Below the pieces are notes generated by a model. The model had not been told where the DNA came from. It made no database searches and was given only the letters and a program-made list of their open reading frames with translations. Positions 1-6,430 of a DNA stretch of 7,283 nt are shown here, in pieces (the first letter of the stretch is position 1; each line of letters begins with the position of its first letter). The translations under genes were made by a program, and so were the position numbers. Where the stretch lies: contig JAHDII010000045.1 in the NCBI GenBank assembly GCA_020630895.1, positions 9,259 to 16,541 on the forward strand. The letters run 5' to 3'. This stretch comes from Saprospiraceae bacterium. GTDB lineage: Bacteria > Bacteroidota > Bacteroidia > Chitinophagales > Saprospiraceae.

Positions 1-340
1 ATTCTCTGTCTGCTTTTTTTAATTTTTGTACGACTAAATCGTAAGAATGATCTATTAATTGTATTAAAAAATCATCTTCTAATCCTTCTTCAAAATGAAC
101 GGTATTCCAATGTTTTTTATTCATGTGCCAACCAGGTAAAATTTGTTCGTATTCTTCTCTTAATTCAATAGCATAATCTGGATCGCATTTTAAATTGACT
201 TTAAAGATATCATTATCCAAACCTGTTGCAGCAAACATTTTTCCCATCACCTTAAATACCAAAGTTACTTCATCAAATGGGAATGTTTCTTCTACTCCTT
301 TTTTAGATAAGCAATATGTTCTAAAATCTTCTATATTCAT
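1..340 (-). CDS. MmcQ/YjbR family protein, partial (C-terminus off the window)
   Basis: This gene starts at the ATG complementary to 338-340 and stays open to the left edge, giving 113 visible residues beginning MNIEDFRTYCLSKKG. The family hallmark is visible at about residues 69-80: PGWHMNKKHWNTV, the conserved 'G-x-H-M-N-K-K-H-W' stretch of MmcQ/YjbR (CyaY-like fold) proteins. Before it come FPFDEVTLVFKVMGKMFA and a 'D-N-D-I-F-K-V-N-L-K-C-D-P' strand, also typical. Members are usually about 115-120 residues, so only a handful are missing. Some members are described as DNA-binding, but the cellular role is not established. The start lies only 8 bases after the stop of the upstream lipoprotein gene, so the two are almost certainly co-transcribed. 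No Shine-Dalgarno sequence is present. The family call is firm; the function is not. Confidence 0.9.
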   Translation of the reverse strand, partial: MNIEDFRTYCLSKKGVEETFPFDEVTLVFKVMGKMFAATGLDNDIFKVNLKCDPDYAIELREEYEQILPGWHMNKKHWNTVHFEEGLEDDFLIQLIDHSYDLVVQKLKKADRE

Positions 341-348
341 ATAAAAAC

Positions 349-981
349 TTAATGATGATGGTGGTGGTGATGTTTTCTTTTTTTATGCAAATCTAATGGA
401 ATTCCACACAACATAAACAAAGAATCTTTTTTTATTTCCTGAATGAGTTGAGAAATAATTGGATTATCATTTTGTTGAAACATTTCAAGCTTTGTATTGA
501 CTCCTTTTCCTAATAAAAAACCAAATTGGGGAGAAAAAAAGGAGCTATTGCACATTTGAGTATAAATATCTTCTTCTACAACTTTATATATAGCATATTC
601 TTGGTTTTGAAGCTGAACATTTTTAATTTCTACTTTATTTTCAAGAGTATCTGAAGAAAATAATTCCATTGAATTTGTAGATGTTGTATATTTTGCAAAT
701 GATTTTATACAAATATGATTGGTTGCATCTATTTCTGTAATATCATAATTAATTTCTTCATTTTCATCTCCTACGTTTTCAAATTTTCCTATAATTTTAA
801 ATTTAGATTGATTATCTATAGAAGTAATTGTTTCTTTAAATTTTTTAATTTCTATAGTATCTCCAAAATCAAAGGCAATAGAAATTTCTTTAAAATCTAA
901 ACTTAATAGTTCTTCTTTATTTTCTGTAACACAAGAAATTATCAAAAAAATAAACAGAAGTATGATGTATAAATATTTCAT
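349..981 (-). CDS. Hypothetical lipoprotein with a C-terminal heptahistidine tail
   Basis: This is a 210-residue protein that I do not recognise. Residues 1-17 form a lipoprotein signal peptide: a short basic start (MKYLY), a hydrophobic core (IILLFIFLI) and a lipobox I-I-S-C with the acylated cysteine at position 17. The mature protein should therefore be membrane-anchored outside the cytoplasm. It begins V-T-E-N-K-E-E, acidic as in many Bacteroidota lipoproteins, though whether this acts as a surface-export signal is only inference. The body looks beta-rich with alternating hydrophobic and charged residues. The C-terminus is striking: LHKKRK followed by seven histidines and the stop, encoded by a mixed CAT/CAC tract at 352-372. 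That suggests metal binding. The gene follows the accC terminator, so it probably has its own promoter, and it is joined to the YjbR-family gene 8 bases downstream. Confidence 0.8.
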   Translation of the reverse strand: MKYLYIILLFIFLIISCVTENKEELLSLDFKEISIAFDFGDTIEIKKFKETITSIDNQSKFKIIGKFENVGDENEEINYDITEIDATNHICIKSFAKYTTSTNSMELFSSDTLENKVEIKNVQLQNQEYAIYKVVEEDIYTQMCNSSFFSPQFGFLLGKGVNTKLEMFQQNDNPIISQLIQEIKKDSLFMLCGIPLDLHKKRKHHHHHHH

Positions 982-998
982 AGAAAAAGATTTGAAAT

Positions 999-1006
999 CA
1001 AAGATG
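999..1006 (-). promoter_or_regulatory. Weak candidate -7 element for the lipoprotein gene
   Basis: On the minus strand this reads CATCTTTG, one mismatch from the Bacteroidota consensus TAnnTTTG. No clear TTG -33 element is visible at the expected distance, which would fall inside the terminator stem. The leader would be only about 10 bases. The main argument for a promoter here is that a strong terminator lies immediately upstream, so the lipoprotein gene needs its own start. Confidence 0.25.
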
Positions 1007-1008
1007 AT

Positions 1009-1045
1009 AAAAAAATCCCTTTTAAGAACATTCTTAAAAGGGATT
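1009..1045 (-). terminator. Strong intrinsic terminator of the accC transcript
   Basis: A perfect 15-base inverted repeat has left arm 1014-1028 (AATCCCTTTTAAGAA) and right arm 1031-1045, with a two-base centre; in RNA it would form about a 13-14 bp stem with a 4-6 base loop. On the minus strand the stem is followed directly by seven T residues (complement of 1009-1015). That is the classic arrangement for rho-independent termination of transcripts from accC, whose stop codon is 11 bases upstream of the stem. On the plus strand the following sequence is less uniform in T, so the terminator acts mainly for minus-strand transcription. Confidence 0.9.
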
Positions 1046-1056
1046 ATATTTCATTT

Positions 1057-2412
1057 TTATTTTTTATCTTCTTCTTCTTCAAGATTAAAATCATTTAAGA
1101 AGCCTGTATGAAAATTACCTGCTCTAAAATCAGGATCTTTCATTAATCTTTGATGAAAAGGAACCGTTGTTTTTACTCCTTCTACAATAAATTCATCTAA
1201 AGCCCTTTGCATTTTAGTAATACACTCCTCTCTGGTTTGAGCTTTACAAATAAGTTTAGCGATCATAGAATCATAATAAGGAGAAATTTGGTATCCTGCA
1301 TATACATGAGTATCTACACGTACACCATGTCCTTTAGCACTATGAAAAGAATTAATTTTACCTGGAGAAGGACGGAAATTATTAAAAGGATCTTCAGCAT
1401 TAATTCTACATTCAATAGCATGCATTGTAGGAATATAGTTGATTCCTGTTAATTCAATTCCTGCGGCGACTTTAATTTGTTCTTTAATTAAATCATGATC
1501 AATCACTTCTTCAGTAACAGGGTGTTCTACTTGAATTCTAGTATTCATTTCCATGAAATAGAAATTTCTATGTTTATCTACTAAAAATTCTACTGTACCT
1601 ACACCTTCATAATTAATAGATTCACCTGCTTTAATCGCTGCATCGCCCATTCTTTCTCTCAATTCTTCAGTCATAAAAGGCGAAGGAGCTTCTTCTACTA
1701 ATTTTTGATGTCTCCTTTGTATAGAACAATCTCTTTCCGATAAATGAACCACTGTACCAAATTGATCTCCTATAATTTGAATTTCAATATGACGAGGTTC
1801 TTCTATAAATTTTTCTACATACATTCCATCATTTCCAAATGAAGCTTTTGCTTCATTACGAGCCATACTCCATTGGTTTTCAAACTCTTCTGCTTTCCAA
1901 ACGACTCTCATACCTTTTCCACCACCACCAGCAGTTGCTTTTAAAATAATAGGATAACCTATTTTTTTGGCAATTTTAAGTCCTGTTTTAAGATCTTTTA
2001 AAAGACCTTCAGAGCCAGGTACAACAGGAACACCAGCTTTAATCATTGTTTCTTTTGCTGTTATTTTATCTCCCATTTTCCTAATCATTTCAGGAGTAGG
2101 TCCGATAAATTTAATTCCATATTCAGAACATACTTCAGCAAAGTCAGCATTTTCTGCTAAAAATCCATATCCAGGATGAATAGCATCAGCATTTGTAATT
2201 TCTACAGCAGCCATTATTTTAGGAATGCTCAAATAAGATTCAGCGGAAGAAGGAGGTCCTATACAAACCGCTTCATCTGCAAATCGAACATGTAAGCTAT
2301 CTTTATCTGCGGTAGAATATACAGCTACCGTTTTGATACCCATTTCTTTACATGTTCTAATAATTCTTAGAGCAATTTCTCCCCTATTTGCAATTAATAT
2401 TTTTTTAAACAT
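1057..2412 (-). CDS. accC: Acetyl-CoA carboxylase, biotin carboxylase subunit
   Basis: This 451-residue protein is full-length for AccC. It carries out ATP-dependent carboxylation of the biotin on BCCP using bicarbonate, the first half of malonyl-CoA synthesis in the cytoplasm. The N-terminal domain opens FKKILIANRGEIALRIIRT, the family signature. The ATP-grasp domain carries Lys116 (GDKITAK), Lys158 (ILKAT) and the glycine-rich loop AGGGGKGMRVV at 161-171. His208, Lys237, Glu275, Glu288, Asn290 (FMEMNTRIQVEHPVTE), Arg292 and Glu296 match the known metal, bicarbonate and catalytic positions, and Arg336 (ECRINAED) corresponds to the conserved C-domain arginine. The C-terminus is a short acidic tail (NLEEEEDKK). 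It is the last gene of the fabH-efp-accB-accC unit, 75 bases after accB, and is followed by the strong terminator. It ends well short of a pyruvate or propionyl carboxylase fusion, so it is the separate acetyl-CoA carboxylase subunit. AccA and AccD must be encoded elsewhere. Confidence 0.97.
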   Translation of the reverse strand: MFKKILIANRGEIALRIIRTCKEMGIKTVAVYSTADKDSLHVRFADEAVCIGPPSSAESYLSIPKIMAAVEITNADAIHPGYGFLAENADFAEVCSEYGIKFIGPTPEMIRKMGDKITAKETMIKAGVPVVPGSEGLLKDLKTGLKIAKKIGYPIILKATAGGGGKGMRVVWKAEEFENQWSMARNEAKASFGNDGMYVEKFIEEPRHIEIQIIGDQFGTVVHLSERDCSIQRRHQKLVEEAPSPFMTEELRERMGDAAIKAGESINYEGVGTVEFLVDKHRNFYFMEMNTRIQVEHPVTEEVIDHDLIKEQIKVAAGIELTGINYIPTMHAIECRINAEDPFNNFRPSPGKINSFHSAKGHGVRVDTHVYAGYQISPYYDSMIAKLICKAQTREECITKMQRALDEFIVEGVKTTVPFHQRLMKDPDFRAGNFHTGFLNDFNLEEEEDKK

Positions 2413-2487
2413 GCGCGATTAATGTTTGATTGTAATATCATTAGTTATGACGTATTTTAATAAAAACCTAGTCGTTTTCTAGATTTT

Positions 2488-3018
2488 TTAAGCTGTTGGT
2501 TCTACTAAAAATAGAACTTGATCATACTCAATTGGAGAAGAATCTTCTACTAAGACTTTGACTATTTTGCCTGAGATTTCAGATTCTATTTCATTGAATA
2601 ATTTCATAGCTTCAACAATACAAACAACATCACCCGCACTTACAGTATCTCCTACTTTAATATAGGGAGGTTTTTCTGGTGAAGACGATCTATAGAATGT
2701 TCCTACTATAGGTGATTTAATTTCTAAGTAATTTGTACTTTCTTCTTTAGCTTCTACTTTATTATCATTACTTGCTTCTGCTTTTGCAGGAGGAGTAACG
2801 ACAGGTTGTTGCATGCTAGGCATGTGAGAAACAGGAACAACTTGAGGTTGAGGCATAGAGACCACTTGAGGTGCTTGAGCTTCAGCCACTCTTCTTTTTC
2901 CTTTAGTATAATTTTTAGTACGAATCGTTAAATTAAAATCACCATCTTTCATTTTAAATTCAGAAAGATTAGATTTACTAATGAGCCTTACGAGCTCTTG
3001 GATTTCCTTGAACTCCAT
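2488..3018 (-). CDS. accB: Acetyl-CoA carboxylase, biotin carboxyl carrier protein (BCCP)
   Basis: This 176-residue protein carries the biotin that shuttles CO2 from AccC to the AccAD carboxyltransferase. The layout is typical. Residues 1-35 are a short N-terminal segment (FKEIQELVRLISKSNLSEFK), and residues about 45-95 form a flexible linker rich in Ala, Pro, Gln and Val. Residues about 97-176 are the biotinyl/lipoyl domain. The biotinylation motif EAMKLFNEIE places the modified lysine at position 139. The segment GTFYRSSSPEKPPYIKVGD (106-124) includes the position of the 'thumb' seen in bacterial BCCPs, which separates it from lipoyl domains and from other biotin carriers. The gene begins 33 bases after efp and precedes accC, so all three are probably on one transcript. 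No Shine-Dalgarno sequence precedes the ATG. Confidence 0.96.
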   Translation of the reverse strand: MEFKEIQELVRLISKSNLSEFKMKDGDFNLTIRTKNYTKGKRRVAEAQAPQVVSMPQPQVVPVSHMPSMQQPVVTPPAKAEASNDNKVEAKEESTNYLEIKSPIVGTFYRSSSPEKPPYIKVGDTVSAGDVVCIVEAMKLFNEIESEISGKIVKVLVEDSSPIEYDQVLFLVEPTA

Positions 3019-3051
3019 ATTTACAAATTTGGTTGGTTTTTATAAATTGAA

Positions 3052-3615
3052 TTATTTCGCACGTTCTACATAAGATGCAGTTCGTGTATCTATTTTAATT
3101 TTATCTCCTTCATTAATAAAAAGAGGTACTTTAATTTCTGCACCTGTTTCAACTGTTGCAGGTTTTGTTGCATTTGTTGCAGTATCTCCTTTTAGACCCG
3201 GTTCAGTATAAGTGACTTCTAGTACAATATATTGAGGCAGATCTAAAGTAAGAGGAATTTCTTTTTCAGCATGAAATAAAATATCTACATTCATTCCTTC
3301 TTTTAATAATAATGGGTTATCTATTAATTTTTCATTAATAGATACTTGTTCATAGCTATCATTATCCATAAAATGATACCCCATTTCATCATTGTATAAA
3401 TATTGCTGTTTTCTTCTTTCTACCCTAACATCCTTTAATTTATGCCCTGCTGGCCAAGTATTATCTAAAACTTTACCTGTTGTTAGACTTTTAATTTTAG
3501 TACGAACAAAAGCATTTCCTTTACCTGGTTTTACATGTAAAAATTCTACAACTGTATAGATATCATTATTATGTTCTATACATAAACCATTTCTAATATC
3601 AGAAGTACCAATCAT
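3052..3615 (-). CDS. efp: Translation elongation factor P
   Basis: This 187-residue protein has the usual EF-P length and three-domain beta-barrel composition. EF-P binds between the P and E sites of the ribosome and relieves stalling at consecutive prolines. The N-terminal KOW-like domain carries the loop VKPGKGNAFVRTK, with the tip lysine at position 32 that in some bacteria is post-translationally modified. The C-terminal OB domain has the signature KPATVETGAEIKVPLFINEG followed by DKIKIDTRTASYVERAK, essentially diagnostic for EF-P rather than YeiP. No modification enzyme (epmA, epmB, earP) is in the window, so the modification state cannot be inferred. It sits between fabH and accB, an arrangement I associate with Bacteroidota, and a perfect TAnnTTTG element lies 47-54 bases upstream of its ATG. 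Confidence 0.97.
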   Translation of the reverse strand: MIGTSDIRNGLCIEHNNDIYTVVEFLHVKPGKGNAFVRTKIKSLTTGKVLDNTWPAGHKLKDVRVERRKQQYLYNDEMGYHFMDNDSYEQVSINEKLIDNPLLLKEGMNVDILFHAEKEIPLTLDLPQYIVLEVTYTEPGLKGDTATNATKPATVETGAEIKVPLFINEGDKIKIDTRTASYVERAK

Positions 3616-3658
3616 TATAATATATTAATTTTAAAATAAGTTTATATCTTTTTTTGAA

Positions 3659-3670
3659 TTACAAATGTAA
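3659..3670 (-). promoter_or_regulatory. Candidate -7 promoter element for efp-accB-accC, within a small palindrome
   Basis: On the minus strand 3662-3669 reads TACATTTG, a full match to the Bacteroidota -7 consensus TAnnTTTG. A start site just downstream would leave a leader of about 40 bases before the efp ATG. A convincing TTG -33 element is not visible; the nearest match is a TTAG overlapping the fabH stop. The motif is embedded in the symmetrical sequence TTACATTTGTAA (arms TTACA and TGTAA), which could be an operator but could also be chance in AT-rich DNA. Confidence 0.4.
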
Positions 3671-3689
3671 AGGTAATAAATTATATTTT

Positions 3690-4679
3690 CTAATAGGCCC
3701 ATTTTATTAATACTGCTCCCCAAGTAAATCCACCTCCAAAAGCCGTAAGAACTATATTATCTCCTTTTTTGAATTGATTTTCCCATTCCCACATACACAA
3801 AGGGATAGTTCCAGCTGTTGTATTTCCATACTTATGGATATTAACAGTTACTTTTTCTTTAGGAAAATCTAATGTTGAAGCTACAGCATTAATAATTCTT
3901 TTATTTGCTTGATGAGGAATTAACCAAGCTATGTCATCTTTTGTTAATTGATTTCTTTTTAATAATTCTGTTATTGCAGAAGACATTCCTTTTACAGCAG
4001 CTTTAAACACAGGTCGTCCATCTTGAAAAACATATTGTTCTTTTGCATCAAGAGTTTCTTGGGATGTTGGTTTTTTAGAACCTCCCGCAGTAATATATAA
4101 AAATTCTCTACCACTTCCGTCTGCACGAAGTACTGCATCTTGATATCCTAAATCTTCTTCAGTAGGTTCCAACATTACAGCTCCACAGCCATCTCCAAAA
4201 ATGATACAAGTAGCTCGATCTTCATAATTAATAATAGACGACATTTTATCTGCTCCAATTACAATTACTTTTTTGTGCATTCCTGTTTGTATAAATTGAG
4301 CACCAACAGTAATAGCATAAATAAAACCAGAACAAGCTGCTTTTAAATCAAAGCCATAGGCATTAGAGAGTCCAAGTTTATCACATAAAGTATTGGCAGT
4401 ATCAGGCATTAACATATCAGGGGTCACTGTTGCAAATATGACTAATTCTACATCTTCTTTTTTGGTATTCGTTTTTTCTAATAATTGTTGAACAGCTTTT
4501 ACTGCCATATCAGAAGTTGCTTTTCCTTCTTCTTTAAGGATTCTTCGTTCCACAATCCCTGTACGAGATTGGATCCATTCGTCATTAGTATCTACCATTT
4601 TTTCTAAATCCTTATTAGATAAAATAGTTTCGGGTACCCATCCTTGAACTCCTGTTATAGCCGCATTAATTTTAGACAT
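3690..4679 (-). CDS. fabH: Beta-ketoacyl-ACP synthase III (KAS III)
   Basis: This 329-residue protein has the standard FabH length. It starts type II fatty acid synthesis by condensing acetyl-CoA, or a branched acyl-CoA in many Bacteroidota, with malonyl-ACP. The thiolase-fold catalytic triad is complete: Cys116 in DLKAACSGF, His256 in LIPHQANKRI and Asn286 in HKYGNTTAGTIP. Other family marks are TNDEWIQSRTGIVERR at 31-46 and the C-terminal FGGGFTWGAVLIKW at 314-327. Its neighbour genes accB and accC make the malonyl-CoA precursor, which supports the pathway call. The gene starts 96 bases after the pseudo-kinase gene and ends 74 bases before efp. Substrate preference (acetyl versus branched primers) cannot be told from the sequence by eye. 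The Bacteroidota plsX-rpmF genes that often precede fabH are absent here and replaced by signalling genes. Confidence 0.96.
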   Translation of the reverse strand: MSKINAAITGVQGWVPETILSNKDLEKMVDTNDEWIQSRTGIVERRILKEEGKATSDMAVKAVQQLLEKTNTKKEDVELVIFATVTPDMLMPDTANTLCDKLGLSNAYGFDLKAACSGFIYAITVGAQFIQTGMHKKVIVIGADKMSSIINYEDRATCIIFGDGCGAVMLEPTEEDLGYQDAVLRADGSGREFLYITAGGSKKPTSQETLDAKEQYVFQDGRPVFKAAVKGMSSAITELLKRNQLTKDDIAWLIPHQANKRIINAVASTLDFPKEKVTVNIHKYGNTTAGTIPLCMWEWENQFKKGDNIVLTAFGGGFTWGAVLIKWAY

Positions 4680-4729
4680 GTTCTATAGCTAATTTTAAAT
4701 CTTTACTTGATTTTTTCTATTTAGAATCT

Positions 4730-4737
4730 CGAAAGTA
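4730..4737 (-). promoter_or_regulatory. Weak candidate -7 element for fabH
   Basis: On the minus strand this reads TACTTTCG, one mismatch from TAnnTTTG, about 50 bases before the fabH ATG. No TTG -33 box is evident upstream. The 96-base gap in which it lies is the longest in the window and holds no recognisable terminator. Transcription of fabH could therefore come from here, from the signalling genes upstream, or from both. Confidence 0.25.
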
Positions 4738-4775
4738 TGAAAAATGATTTGAATTGAAAAACAGAATGAATATGT

Positions 4776-5843
4776 TTATTGAATAAAGATAGGAATATAA
4801 CTACTTACAGTAGCATTTTTTTGAGAAAAATCTTTAAATTCTATAGTTCCTTCTTCAGATTCTATCATTCCTTTAATAATGGCAAGGTAAAGGATTGATA
4901 GTTCCATATTAGATTCTTTTTCAATACTTTGAGGAGCTTGTATTGAAATTTTTAAAACCTTTTTTTGTTCTGTTTTTTCTGCTATTTCAATATTAACATG
5001 GAGCTTTGCATCTTTATAATATTGATTCATAATAAGAATTAGACCTACTAGAGCTCTTTTAATATTTAATTGATTTTTTTGAGTTAATAGAGGAATGTCT
5101 TCAACAATTTTAATTTTAGAAACATAAATGTTTTTAGGCTTTAATAATTCTATTACATCATTGTAAACTTCTTCTATTTTTGATTTTTGATGAGCTTGAA
5201 TGGCTTCTTGTTTAGGAAATTGGGAGGTAATTGTTTTAATATTTTTGGCAAGAATTTCAAGTGATTTTAGGTAATCATTATGAGTAGATTCTCTAAGATA
5301 ATGTTTGAGTGCAGATAAAATATATTCTAATGCATTGAGAGGAGATATAAAATTTTTATTTTTGAGTTGGTCATTTATTGTTTCTAGAGTGATGTTTTGT
5401 CGGTTTAAAATATCTTGTTTGGAATTTAATTTTTTATTTTGAAGAGCTAAAATTTGCCGTTGTATTTCGAGTTCATTTCTTTTTTGTTGGAATAATCTAA
5501 AATCTTTGTAGAGTGTAGTATAATCATAAATTTCCCAAAGGAGATATTCTTCGTTTTCAAGTTGAGTTTTAGAGAAAGTAAAATCATAATATCCTTGTAA
5601 AAAAGAAGCGGGTTGTTCTACCTTAGTAAATAATAGTTCAGAATCTGTAAGTTTTAATTTTTGAAGAACGGGAAAAATACTTTCTATAAAGGGAAACCAA
5701 GAGCTAATAGATTGATGTTTATAATTTGCTACATTAAAAATAGAATTACAGCTTTCTACAACAATTCCTCTATCATTAATTAAAATCACTTGGCAAAACT
5801 TAGCTAGTTTTTGCTGCCTCATCTGTATGATATCTGTATTCAT
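4776..5843 (-). CDS. PAS-like/coiled-coil protein with a degenerate histidine-kinase-like core
   Basis: This is a 355-residue soluble protein with no signal peptide or membrane segment. Residues about 15-112 look like a PAS domain (QVILINDRGIVVESCNSIF near the start, YLLWEIYDYTTLYKDF at its end). Residues about 113-165 are a Gln/Asn/Lys-rich coiled coil. Residues 163-205 resemble a dimerisation helix of a histidine kinase: SPLNALEYIL matches the 'TPLNAILG' part of an H-box, but the phosphorylatable His is missing, with Lys163 near that position. Residues about 224-353 resemble a HATPase: the end LYLAIIKGMIESEEGTIEF matches 'LGLAIVKGIVEAHGGTIEV'. However, the N-box asparagines (Gly267 and Ile271 by my alignment), the DxGxG box and the ATP-lid glycines are all replaced. 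It is therefore predicted to be catalytically dead, acting as a sensor or scaffold. It follows the GTPase gene by 46 bases, suggesting a shared pathway. The ATG at 5843 is the first in frame; Met8 is an alternative. Confidence 0.65.
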   Translation of the reverse strand: MNTDIIQMRQQKLAKFCQVILINDRGIVVESCNSIFNVANYKHQSISSWFPFIESIFPVLQKLKLTDSELLFTKVEQPASFLQGYYDFTFSKTQLENEEYLLWEIYDYTTLYKDFRLFQQKRNELEIQRQILALQNKKLNSKQDILNRQNITLETINDQLKNKNFISPLNALEYILSALKHYLRESTHNDYLKSLEILAKNIKTITSQFPKQEAIQAHQKSKIEEVYNDVIELLKPKNIYVSKIKIVEDIPLLTQKNQLNIKRALVGLILIMNQYYKDAKLHVNIEIAEKTEQKKVLKISIQAPQSIEKESNMELSILYLAIIKGMIESEEGTIEFKDFSQKNATVSSYIPIFIQ

Positions 5844-5889
5844 TCCCTCTTTTTAATGTTTAGTTTAGTATGTCTTATTATGTTTAATG

Positions 5890-6372
5890 TTATATAAATT
5901 CTCTTGCCAAATCTTTAAAAAGTTCTTCAACGTTTTCTCCGGTTTTAGCACTTGTTGTAATATTACATTTTAATGTTAATTCATCTACAATAGATGTTAA
6001 TTCACTAGGCTCTACTAAATCTTTTTTATTCCCTACAATTTTAATACTACTATTAGGTAATAATTGTTTAAGGTAATCAATATCTTTATCCATATTCTTA
6101 AATGTAAGAGGTCTAGATAAATCAAATACATAAATAATGCCAGCGGCACCTAAAAAATAAGATACAGGTACTTTATCTTGAGTAATTTCACCTGCGATGT
6201 CCCAAAGGAGGATAGATATTTCATGATCATCAATTTGAACTACTTTTTTATTTACTTTTACACCAATAGTTGTTAAGTATTTATCACTAAATCGATCATA
6301 TACAAAACGATTAAATAAAGAGGTTTTACCAACTCCAAAATTTCCTGTTAGAATTACTTTTTTACTTATCAT
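5890..6372 (-). CDS. Ras/Rab-like small GTPase
   Basis: This 160-residue protein is a single G domain, a size typical of prokaryotic Ras-superfamily proteins. All five motifs are present: G1 GNFGVGKT (10-17), G2 Thr35 in LTTIGVKV, G3 DIAG (58-61) in LLWDIAGE, G4 NKKD (115-118) and G5 SAK (141-143). It is therefore expected to bind GTP/GDP and act as a cytoplasmic molecular switch. Two positions differ from eukaryotic Ras: Phe12 in place of Gly12, and Glu62 at the Gln61 position, so intrinsic hydrolysis may be slow and a partner may be needed. There is no C-terminal cysteine for prenylation, so membrane attachment, if any, is through a partner. It lies 58 bases after a possible longin/roadblock-like gene and 46 bases before the pseudo-kinase gene. 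It is not recognisably MglA by sequence alone. No promoter motif is evident in the upstream gap. Confidence 0.92.
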   Translation of the reverse strand: MISKKVILTGNFGVGKTSLFNRFVYDRFSDKYLTTIGVKVNKKVVQIDDHEISILLWDIAGEITQDKVPVSYFLGAAGIIYVFDLSRPLTFKNMDKDIDYLKQLLPNSSIKIVGNKKDLVEPSELTSIVDELTLKCNITTSAKTGENVEELFKDLAREFI

Positions 6373-6430
6373 ACTTATGTTTAAAATTAGATTTTGGCTT
6401 TTTGTTTTAATTAAAGATTAATTACTTCTT

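Noticed and set aside
352..372. Possibility that the His tail is cloning-vector contamination
   Set aside because: The tail is continuous with an AT-rich native reading frame, uses mixed CAT/CAC codons, has no vector linker or restriction-site scar, and is followed after 8 bases by a genuine chromosomal gene.
715..900. Plus-strand open frame of 61 codons rich in Phe, Asn and Ile
   Set aside because: It lies entirely inside the lipoprotein gene on the other strand, and its low-complexity composition is what AT-rich antisense sequence produces.
1207..1452. Plus-strand open frame of 81 codons
   Set aside because: It is antisense to the conserved C-terminal part of accC and shows no family motif.
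1967..2179. Plus-strand open frame of 70 codons
   Set aside because: It is antisense to the ATP-grasp region of accC, with no recognisable motif or start context.
2467..2482. Small hairpin CTAG-7 bases-CTAG between accB and accC, followed by a short T run on the minus strand
   Set aside because: A 4-bp stem is too weak for a terminator, and CTAG is self-complementary by nature; accC appears to be co-transcribed.
5844..5850. Shine-Dalgarno-like AGAGGGA before the pseudo-kinase gene
   Set aside because: It abuts the ATG with no spacer, so it cannot position the ribosome normally, and no other gene here uses such a site.
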